A stretch of DNA of 64,000 nucleotides from Pseudomonas helvetica (GTDB lineage: Bacteria; Pseudomonadota; Gammaproteobacteria; Pseudomonadales; Pseudomonadaceae): assembly GCF_039908645.1 (NCBI RefSeq), contig NZ_CP150917.1:6211001-6275000 (forward strand), given 5' to 3'. Below are positions 54,476-61,138 of this stretch, one piece after another. Within the stretch, counting starts at the first letter, position 1; each line of letters begins with the position of its first letter. The translations under genes and the position numbers were made by a program. Below the pieces are notes generated by a model. It did not search any database. It worked only from the letters and a program-made list of their open reading frames with translations, and was not told where the DNA came from.

Positions 54476-54762
54476 TCAGCGCCCTTGCCTTTCGACGCTC
54501 AGATGGCCGTGCCGCGGTTTGTTCCCGGCTGGATCATCAACAGTTCGTCCAGCTCGCGCTTTCTGCAACGCATGACAAACGGCAGTGCGGCACCCGGGTC
54601 ACGCCTGAACAGCTCAAAGGTCGCACGATCGATTTCATAGTATTCCTCGTAGTCGGCCATGCCATTGCTGACCGGTATAGAAACGTAGAATCGACCCGAG
54701 TCTTGTTCAATGCCCACGGAGAACATGTCCTCGCGACTTACCAAAACATCGTGAAATTTCAT
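54452..54762 (-). repeat. 311-base direct repeat, copy 2
   Basis: Second copy of the segment at 52990-53300, containing the 87-residue immunity-like gene directly downstream of the PAAR effector. Confidence 0.85.
54499..54762 (-). CDS. Putative immunity protein of the Tse6-like effector
   Basis: 87 residues: MKFHDVLVSREDMFSVGIEQ, DYEEYYEIDRATFELFRRDP, ending NRGTAI. Soluble, so it would act in the cytoplasm, matching an effector with a cytoplasmic target. The ATG at 54762 has an AGAGG site and equals the paralogue's length; an ATG at 54780 overlapping the effector stop is an alternative. It occupies the tsi6 position of P. aeruginosa but does not read like Tsi6. Confidence 0.7.
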   Translation of the reverse strand: MKFHDVLVSREDMFSVGIEQDSGRFYVSIPVSNGMADYEEYYEIDRATFELFRRDPGAALPFVMRCRKRELDELLMIQPGTNRGTAI

Positions 54763-54776
54763 GACTACCTCTACAG

Positions 54777-56051
54777 TCATAGTGCCGTCCAACTGAAGTC
54801 GTTGGGTGAAATGCCTCCGGCGTCGATTACCGCCTCGCTGCTACCGGTAGGCAGCTTACCGCCAGGGATCCAAAACTCGTTAGCGCCGGCCTCGTTACCT
54901 GAAGGAATACGCAGGTTCAAGTCTCTAGGCGCGGGTATATCGACCCGAACAAGGGTACTACTTTCCAGCGTATTTTCGGGAAGCCCAAGCGCCTTCTCCA
55001 ATGCCCTCTTGTCGCCCTTGGCATTGGCAAGCAATTGATCAGCTTCATGCTTGGGCATGAGGAACGTCGTGCCGTCGCGCTGAGCGAGTCCGTACTTATC
55101 CAGGTTGTTCTTTGTCGTGAAGCGTGAGGCGCCTTTGTCGAACTGGGCCAGGTGCTCGGTCACATACTCGGGTGAGAGGTACGTGTCGGCATCGGGTCGA
55201 GACCCCTTCGGTGTGGCAAGGATATCGGCCTCGGTCACACCAGGCTTGTACTTGGGTGGCGCAATCTCGGCAGGCTTGGCCGACTTCGCCATTTTCGGGC
55301 TCAGCCCAAGCAGTGCCATGCCGGCCACACCTTGCAGCAGGTCCCGATAACCCGGCCCCAGACGATCGCCCAAATCGCCCAGAAGCTCCATGCCCCCCAA
55401 AACCAACCCGCCCACCACCACGAACTCGACGAGAACGGCGATACCCGCCATGGCGGCCATTACCAACGCCGCACCCGCCGCCAACAATCCCAGTGCTTCC
55501 AACCCGGTATGCATCCATCCCTCAATATCCAGGACAAACGCCACCGAAACCGTCGGCCCGCCGATAAACGTATTGGGGCTGCCGCTCTTGATATGAGCAC
55601 CGCAAACCATTTTGCTGTGCAAGCGTGCTGCCGGTTTGCCGTTGATGAACACCGTGGCACTGCCTTCAGCGATCAATACCGGAAAGGGCCACATCGGATG
55701 ATTCATCGGCAGCCCGGAGCAGCTGGAAGCGACGTCCTCTCCCGCTCTCATGGCATTGAAGCTGTTGATATAGACATTGAAACTGCCCATCTGCAACTTG
55801 CCCGTTGTGGGCTCGGGCAAATTGAAGATGGTGGAAAGCCCCTTGACGATCTGGAACATCGACAAGCCGCCGGCTGCAATCGAGCCGGCAAAAATCGCCA
55901 CCGCCACACCGCCGGTGGCGACGGTCGCGGCGATGACCGCGGCACCGATCAAGGCGCCGGCTACGGCACCGGCGACCATCGCTGCGACCCCGAATCCATG
56001 GGCTATTTCGTCACCCAGACGTGCTGCAGCCTGTGCATCCATTGCGCGCAT
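54777..56051 (-). CDS. Tse6-like PAAR effector with C-terminal toxin domain
   Basis: 424 residues. prePAAR motif AARLGDEIAHG (about 8-18) with membrane helices (about 20-65), PAAR domain (about 108-172; PVLIAEGSATVFINGKPAAR), further helices (about 178-235), and a toxin tip (about 270-424; SRFTTKNNLDKYGLAQRDG, LRIPSGNEAGANEFWIPGGK). Size, domain order and position between eagR and an immunity gene match tse6 of the P. aeruginosa H1 locus. The enzymatic activity of the tip is not assigned; an NADase/ADP-ribosyltransferase-like fold is possible. A start three codons later (56042) is possible. Confidence 0.85.
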   Translation of the reverse strand: MRAMDAQAAARLGDEIAHGFGVAAMVAGAVAGALIGAAVIAATVATGGVAVAIFAGSIAAGGLSMFQIVKGLSTIFNLPEPTTGKLQMGSFNVYINSFNAMRAGEDVASSCSGLPMNHPMWPFPVLIAEGSATVFINGKPAARLHSKMVCGAHIKSGSPNTFIGGPTVSVAFVLDIEGWMHTGLEALGLLAAGAALVMAAMAGIAVLVEFVVVGGLVLGGMELLGDLGDRLGPGYRDLLQGVAGMALLGLSPKMAKSAKPAEIAPPKYKPGVTEADILATPKGSRPDADTYLSPEYVTEHLAQFDKGASRFTTKNNLDKYGLAQRDGTTFLMPKHEADQLLANAKGDKRALEKALGLPENTLESSTLVRVDIPAPRDLNLRIPSGNEAGANEFWIPGGKLPTGSSEAVIDAGGISPNDFSWTAL

Positions 56052-56096
56052 CTACCTTACTGATGTGTATGACTGCTCAGTGGGACGTATGGATGC

Positions 56097-56531
56097 TCAG
56101 ATGATTGGAGGCTGTGGCTTGAACGAATGCATCGCCAGCTTCCAGGCCTGCTCGTGATAGGCGAAGTCATTCGGTGTCGTGGTCAAGGTGGTGATCAGCA
56201 CGGACGGCTTACGCTCGATGAACACCTGGCGCAGCATCAGTTCGCGCCCCTCGCGTTGCCAGGTGTAATCCAGCAATGTGGCGGTATGCCCTTGCAGCAC
56301 CGTGTCCCAGCGCTGAACCAGCTTGAAACCCGGCAGTTGCTGCTCCGCACTTTTGAGTTGGCGGTCCACGTATTCTGCAAATGGCGCGTCGCCCTGGGTA
56401 GCATCGCGACTGATGACGAAACTGGCTTCTTTAGCAGGGCCGACTGCTGGCAGCTTAAAAATATTGATGCTCTGGTCCTGCCAGGTATCGGGGATTTCGA
56501 GATCGGCTTCTTGCATGCGGTAAGAGGTCAC
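56097..56531 (-). CDS. eagR: EagR-type effector chaperone (DcrB/DUF1795), copy 1
   Basis: 144 residues: MTSYRMQEADLEIPDTWQDQ SINIFKLP-type start, then the DUF1795 core (HTATLLDYTWQREGRELMLR, PNDFAYHEQAWKLAMHSF). Such chaperones bind and shield the prePAAR membrane helices of the adjacent effector and help load it on VgrG (EagT6 with Tse6). It is the first gene of the reversed block, divergent from vgrG copy 2. Confidence 0.9.
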   Translation of the reverse strand: MTSYRMQEADLEIPDTWQDQSINIFKLPAVGPAKEASFVISRDATQGDAPFAEYVDRQLKSAEQQLPGFKLVQRWDTVLQGHTATLLDYTWQREGRELMLRQVFIERKPSVLITTLTTTPNDFAYHEQAWKLAMHSFKPQPPII

Positions 56532-56781
56532 AGTAATCGCTTTCCATAGACGTGAGGTGACGCGCAGGGGAGCAGATATTCAGGTAATGCCTGGCAACAA
56601 TCAAGAGCCTGGTTCCTCTCCCCCAAGTAACGAACTACATTATGACTTCTGCGCCACCGCCCTTGGCGGTCGCGCGTCTCTGTACGAACTACCGAAGGTC
56701 GCAATCTCTTGATCTTTAAAGTCAAAAGGCTGCAATCTTCGGCAGCGTCAAAAGGATTGCGACAGCGAATAAGGACAGCCC
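56532..56781. other. Divergent intergenic region between eagR and vgrG copy 2
   Basis: 250 bases with no convincing gene. A minus-strand frame (56528-56725) contains RDRQGRWRRSHNVVRYLG, weakly reminiscent of an N-terminal transposase segment, but it is too short to call. Divergent promoters for both genes must lie here; AATAAGGACAGCCC supplies the vgrG ribosome site. Confidence 0.4.
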
Positions 56782-58719
56782 ATGTTATTCAACCAAGCCT
56801 CACGCCTGGCAAAAGTCACCAGCCCCCTGGGGCCAGAGGTGCTGTTGCTCAAAGACATGGGCGGCGGCGAAGAGCTGGGGCGGCTGTTCAACTATGAGTT
56901 GCAACTGCACTCGCTGGACAATGCCATCGACCTCAACCAGTTGCTCGGCAAACCCATGTCCCTGAGCCTGCAACTGGACGGCGGTGGTGAACGTCATTTC
57001 CATGGCATCGTTGCCCGCTGCAGCCAGAATGTCGACCAGGGCCAGTTCGCCAGCTACCAGGTCACGCTGCGGCCTTGGCTTTGGCTGCTGACCCGCACCT
57101 CCGATTGCCGGATTTTCCAGAACCTGACCATCCCGCAGATCATCAAGCAGGTGTTTCGCGACCTCGGCTTTTCCGATTTCGAAGACGCCCTGAGCCGGCC
57201 CTATCGCGAGTGGGAATACTGCGTGCAGTATCGCGAAACCAGTTTCGATTTCGTCAGCCGCCTGATGGAGCAGGAAGGGATCTACTACTTCTTCCGCCAT
57301 GAACAGGGTCGTCATGTGTTGGTGTTGGCCGATGCCTACGGCGCTCACGCCAGTGCGCCCGGCTACGCCTCGGTGCCCTACTACCCCAGGAATGAGCAGC
57401 AGCGCGAACGCGATCACATCCACGATTGGCACCTGGCCCAGGAAGTCCAGCCGGGTTCGCTGGAGCTCAACGACTATGATTTCCAGCGCCCCAGCGCGCG
57501 TATCGACGTGCGCTCGGCCATGCCCCGTCCGCACACCGCCGGCGACTATCCGCTGTACGACTACCCCGGCACTTATGTGCAAAGCGAAGACGGCGAACAT
57601 TACGCCCGCACCCGCATCGAAGCCTTGCAGACCCTGCACGAACAGGTCGAGCTGGCCGGCAACGCCCGAGGCCTGGGCTCGGGTCATTTGTTCAGCCTCA
57701 CCGGCTTCAGCCGCCAGGACCAGAACCGTGAATACCTGATCGTCGGCACCCGCTATTACATTTCCCAGGAAAGCGGGGAAACCGGTGGTGGCGCGCCTTC
57801 GGCGCAGTTCGAAAGCAGCCTGACCTGCATCGACGCCCAACAAAGCTACCGCCCGCTGCCCAACACCCATCGCCCCATCGTCAAAGGCCCGCAGACCGCG
57901 TTGGTGGTGGGCCCCAAAGGCGAGGAAATCTGGACCGATCAGTTTGGTCGGGTGAAGGTGCATTTCTATTGGGACCGGCATGATCAGTCCAACGAAAACA
58001 GCTCGTGCTGGATTCGCGTGTCACAGTCCTGGGCCGGTAAAAACTGGGGCTCGATGCAGATCCCGCGGATCGGCCAGGAAGTCATCGTCAGCTTCCTCGA
58101 AGGCGACCCGGACCGGCCGATCATCACCGGACGCGTCTACAACGCCGAACAGACCGTGCCCTACGACCTGCCGGAAAACGCCACCCAGAGCGGCATGAAA
58201 AGCCGTTCGAGCAAGGGCGGCACACCGGCCAATTTCAACGAAATCCGCATGGAAGACAAAAAAGGCGCCGAGCAGTTGTACATCCATGCCGAGCGCAATC
58301 AGGACATCGTGGTCGAGGTCGATGAAAGCCACTCGGTGGGCCACGACCGCAACAAGAGCATCGGGCATAACGAGACGGTGACCATCGGCAACAACCGTCT
58401 GCGCATCGTCAAGCAGGAAGACATTCTGTCGGTGGGCCAGCGCAAGACCGACAGCATCAGCCAGAGCTACGTCATTGAAGTGGGCGAGAACCTGCGGCTG
58501 GTCTGTGGTGAAAGCATCCTGGAGCTCAATGCCAGCGGCCAGATCAACCTGACCGGCGTGCAAATCAGCTTCTATGCCAGCGGTGATGCCGAGTTCAACA
58601 CCGGCGGCGTGCTGCACCTGAACAATGGCGGCGGCGCTGGCGCCACGCCTGATGGCCAGGGCGTCAAGGCGAGCATCGACGCCAACATCAATGCCGCGTT
58701 TCCCAAGTCCAAGAGCTAA
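56782..58719 (+). CDS. vgrG: T6SS spike protein VgrG, copy 2
   Basis: 645 residues, practically the same as copy 1 up to about residue 530, then a distinct beta-helix tip (NRLRIVKQEDILSVGQRKTD, GENLRLVCGESILELNASGQ, ending NINAAFPKSKS). The tip difference should direct it to the EagR/Rhs effector encoded downstream. Position corresponds to vgrG1b of P. aeruginosa. Confidence 0.96.
   Translation: MLFNQASRLAKVTSPLGPEVLLLKDMGGGEELGRLFNYELQLHSLDNAIDLNQLLGKPMSLSLQLDGGGERHFHGIVARCSQNVDQGQFASYQVTLRPWLWLLTRTSDCRIFQNLTIPQIIKQVFRDLGFSDFEDALSRPYREWEYCVQYRETSFDFVSRLMEQEGIYYFFRHEQGRHVLVLADAYGAHASAPGYASVPYYPRNEQQRERDHIHDWHLAQEVQPGSLELNDYDFQRPSARIDVRSAMPRPHTAGDYPLYDYPGTYVQSEDGEHYARTRIEALQTLHEQVELAGNARGLGSGHLFSLTGFSRQDQNREYLIVGTRYYISQESGETGGGAPSAQFESSLTCIDAQQSYRPLPNTHRPIVKGPQTALVVGPKGEEIWTDQFGRVKVHFYWDRHDQSNENSSCWIRVSQSWAGKNWGSMQIPRIGQEVIVSFLEGDPDRPIITGRVYNAEQTVPYDLPENATQSGMKSRSSKGGTPANFNEIRMEDKKGAEQLYIHAERNQDIVVEVDESHSVGHDRNKSIGHNETVTIGNNRLRIVKQEDILSVGQRKTDSISQSYVIEVGENLRLVCGESILELNASGQINLTGVQISFYASGDAEFNTGGVLHLNNGGGAGATPDGQGVKASIDANINAAFPKSKS
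56796..58382 (+). repeat. Long direct repeat, copy 2 (vgrG body)
   Basis: Second copy of the 1.59-kb segment at 51062-52648. Confidence 0.9.
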
Positions 58720-58737
58720 TCACGAGAGCTGTGTTCC

Positions 58738-59172
58738 ATGACCTACCGAATCAATGAATTCCAGTTCCAGCTGCCGGAAAGCGAGTTACTGGACGCGTCG
58801 ATCAACATCCTCAAGTTCGCCGAACTGGGCACTTCGCTGATCGTCAGCCGCAGCTTGCTGGCCGACGGCGAAACCCTGCAAAGCAACTTCGACGACCAGC
58901 TCAAACGCCTGGAAAAACAAGTGCAAGACTTGCGTTTTCAACCGGGCGTCGCCGTGCGCCTGGGTGCCAACCAGGACGTCGAAGGCATCGAGTTGCGCAG
59001 CCAGTTCAACAAGGGCAACGACAAAGTCTTCCAGTACCAATTGGCGCTGGTGTTGCCCGGCACCCGCAAAATGCTCGCCCTGAGCTACGTGAAGGCCGAA
59101 AAACTCGGCGATGCCGAAGCCGCGCATTGGGCGACCATCAAGAATTCGCTGTTGTTCGACGTTCCGGCCTGA
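58738..59172 (+). CDS. eagR: EagR-type effector chaperone (DcrB/DUF1795), copy 2
   Basis: 144 residues: MTYRINEFQFQLPESELLDA, SINILKFAELGTSLIVSRS, MLALSYVKAEKLGDAEAAHW. Same family and length as copy 1 but clearly divergent in sequence. It lies 18 bases after vgrG copy 2 and presumably serves the prePAAR helices of the downstream Rhs effector, although a deleted rhs scar now follows it directly. Confidence 0.9.
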   Translation: MTYRINEFQFQLPESELLDASINILKFAELGTSLIVSRSLLADGETLQSNFDDQLKRLEKQVQDLRFQPGVAVRLGANQDVEGIELRSQFNKGNDKVFQYQLALVLPGTRKMLALSYVKAEKLGDAEAAHWATIKNSLLFDVPA

Positions 59173-59184
59173 TGAGCACCCTGC

Positions 59185-59370
59185 ATGTCTGACGCACTCT
59201 GGGTCAACCGGCCGTGCGCAGCGGTGACCGCACCTTGCTGCGGCTGATAAACATCTGACCAAAACACCAGCAGGTAAAGCCTTGGATAAACCTATAAAAG
59301 CCGCCAACAAAGCCAGAGTCAAAGCCGCCGCCAAAGGGGTCAGTAAAGGCAGAGGAGGCCGTTGCTCATG
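59185..59370 (+). pseudogene. Deletion scar of an rhs/PAAR effector
   Basis: The first 19 bases (ATGTCTGACGCACTCTGGG) equal the start of the intact rhs at 61131. The next 30 or so bases match the PAAR part of that gene (61733 onward, frame QPAVRSGDRT), so about 580 bases are missing between. A basic tail frame follows (KAANKARVKAAAKGVSKGRG, stop at 59360). It looks like a collapsed former rhs whose immunity gene may be the next ORF. Confidence 0.7.
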
Positions 59371-59408
59371 AGTGATTCGTTAATGATTACTAAAGTGGAG
59401 TGAGCCCC

Positions 59409-59996
59409 ATGGCCAAGCGCATAACCTGGAAGGAAGGCGATTTAGTCAGCCTCAAACTGCGAGACGATTTATATACCGTAGGCCAGATGATCAAAAATTC
59501 CGTCATGCGCTTTTACGACGTGAGAAGCGTGAATGGAATCTGGAGCGATCTCGTGCTGGACGACAGTAAAATTCTGTTCAGCGGTTTTGTAGGGAAGGTC
59601 GTTACCCAACGACTTGCCGTCGAAAAACTACAGCCTGCGACTCCACTGGTCCTGTCAGACCACGAACGTTACTGGTTACGACCGCACGTTAACTTTGAGG
59701 GCGGTTTCCCCTTTCGCGGTGCCGACCTGATCGATACCGGCAAAGACTGCGCTATCGATTACAGCTTGGCACCCGTGCGTCAAAAAGAGCTGAAACTTTC
59801 AAAAAATCGCGACGCTATTGAACAGTATGAACTTACCAACATGTGGGGGGACGAAGACTTGAGCGACAGATTGTGCCGCTATTTCGATACTGGACTTAAC
59901 CGTGACGATTTGAAATTTGAAGTATTTCCGGGGCTGTGGACGGATCGTGAGAATCTGCGACCTTTAACCCGACGCTTACCTGTACCACTAAGATAA
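59409..59996 (+). CDS. Putative immunity protein (Imm26-like)
   Basis: 195 residues, soluble: MAKRITWKEGDLVSLKLRDD, LYTVGQMIKNSVMRFYDVRS, then a helical/acidic half. The start resembles the Imm26-type beta-barrel immunity proteins (WKxGDxxxxxLxDxxYxxGQ), but this is by eye. ATG at 59409 chosen with GGAG upstream. It follows the rhs scar, so it is probably an orphan immunity gene. Less GC-rich than the vgrG genes. Confidence 0.6.
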   Translation: MAKRITWKEGDLVSLKLRDDLYTVGQMIKNSVMRFYDVRSVNGIWSDLVLDDSKILFSGFVGKVVTQRLAVEKLQPATPLVLSDHERYWLRPHVNFEGGFPFRGADLIDTGKDCAIDYSLAPVRQKELKLSKNRDAIEQYELTNMWGDEDLSDRLCRYFDTGLNRDDLKFEVFPGLWTDRENLRPLTRRLPVPLR

Positions 59997-60111
59997 AGAG
60001 CAGCGTTTAATTCACAGCTGGTGGTAACAGCTATGAAGGCGCTTGATCAACTGCCTTAAACGCCTGGCAAGCCTAAATGCGTCACTTGAGTTTTTATTCG
60101 GAATAACGAAC

Positions 60112-60711
60112 ATGAGCGCGTTAGAAAAGGCACTAATAGAGCTGCGCCGTATCCACAAGAAGTTCCAGTTAGAGGGCGGCTTCGAAAAGAATGGCCAAGT
60201 CAACGCCACATGGCCGCAAATGCTTGAACGCTCTGTCGAAACTGATTTTTTCTATGACAACTACGAGCCTGTGGGTGTAGAGATAGAGACAGGTTTGACT
60301 CCGATACGTTTTTTTGATCTGAACATCCTTGAAGAGGACCAAGTGGGCTACAAGTGGGATGGCAATTCAAACAAGTCGCAGCTCAACCCACACTGGCCAG
60401 CCAGTTTTGTAGTATTTATGGATGATATCGGAGGCGGTAAACCTGTCATCGCTGTTACCAACATTGAGGGCACACCTGTATTTGCCAGCGGTGACGTGAC
60501 TTTGCCTTTCAAAATTGCCGATTCATTGGCTGATTTCTTTTTCGCTTTTGCCAAGTTGATTGAGGTTGTCCACGGAAAATTCGAAATCTTTGAGATCTAT
60601 AACGATGATGACGAGCTTTCCAGCAAGTTCGTGAAATTAGTCACAAAGGAAGTCAGTCCCCTGCTTGGGAAAGAAAATTTCGAACTGTTTTTTGATTATT
60701 TTTATGGTTAA
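60112..60711 (+). CDS. SUKH/SMI1-KNR4-like immunity protein
   Basis: 199 residues: FFYDNYEPVGVEIETGLTPI, PASFVVFMDDIGGGKPVIAV, PVFASGDVTLPFKIADSLAD, FFFAFAKLIE. This is the pattern of the SUKH superfamily, a major group of toxin-immunity proteins. Start at 60112; the upstream extension to 60043 begins at TTG and adds a Leu-rich leader. Clearly AT-richer than the core genes, suggesting recent acquisition. No matching toxin lies next to it in this window. Confidence 0.65.
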   Translation: MSALEKALIELRRIHKKFQLEGGFEKNGQVNATWPQMLERSVETDFFYDNYEPVGVEIETGLTPIRFFDLNILEEDQVGYKWDGNSNKSQLNPHWPASFVVFMDDIGGGKPVIAVTNIEGTPVFASGDVTLPFKIADSLADFFFAFAKLIEVVHGKFEIFEIYNDDDELSSKFVKLVTKEVSPLLGKENFELFFDYFYG

Positions 60712-60752
60712 TCTTCAGGTCATGAATCTGACCCGGCCAATGAGCGCAGAAG

Positions 60753-61034
60753 ATGGAACAACTGGAAGACGATTACCCTGGCGATGCCGAATGGCAAGTG
60801 CTTGTGCAGTTATATGAAGAAGACTATCTCGACGACGACGCCCGCACCCTGGCGAAACGACTGGATGGCAACCTCGATATGGCGGTCATTCTCTACGGTA
60901 AAAGAGGGCTCAAGGAAGGATTGTGGTGGATCGAACAGCAAGTGCCCGCCCTGGATAACATACGGCCATCCGATTGCCTCAAAGATCCGAAGCTGATCAA
61001 ACGCCTTAGAGCCGCGCTGATGCGCATGCCGTAA
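60753..61034 (+). CDS. Small antitoxin-like protein (MbcA/ParS/Xre toxin-binding type)
   Basis: 93 residues, acidic N-terminus (MEQLEDDYPGDAEWQVLVQL), ending IEQQVPALDNIRPSDCLKDP KLIKRLRAAL-type. The C-terminal 30 residues fit the DUF2384/MbcA-ParS-Xre toxin-binding domain (PxLxxxxPxxxL...rv..lL). Partner toxins (RES family) are not seen here, so it stands alone 97 bases before rhs. Assignment is moderate. Confidence 0.5.
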   Translation: MEQLEDDYPGDAEWQVLVQLYEEDYLDDDARTLAKRLDGNLDMAVILYGKRGLKEGLWWIEQQVPALDNIRPSDCLKDPKLIKRLRAALMRMP

Positions 61035-61054
61035 CCAACAAGGAGAACGGTGCA

Positions 61055-61138
61055 ATGGAAGGCATACAATTGCGCAACAAGCACAGCGATTGTGCGGCGG
61101 CCAGACGCTTGCGTCGGATGAACATCCCGTATGTCTGA
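61055..61138 (+). CDS. Short ORF overlapping the rhs start
   Basis: 27 codons (MEGIQLRNKHSDCAAARRLR then RMNIPYV) from an ATG with an excellent AGGAGAACGGTGCA ribosome site. Its stop TGA lies inside the rhs start (ATGTCTGA). It could be a leader peptide coupling translation into rhs, or a relic of a lost gene that supplied the ribosome site. No homology recognised. Confidence 0.4.
   Translation: MEGIQLRNKHSDCAAARRLRRMNIPYV

Noticed and set aside
56528..56725. Possible transposase fragment between eagR and vgrG copy 2
   Set aside because: Only a short RDRQGRWRRSHNVVRYLG stretch is suggestive, with no catalytic motif and no terminal inverted repeats.
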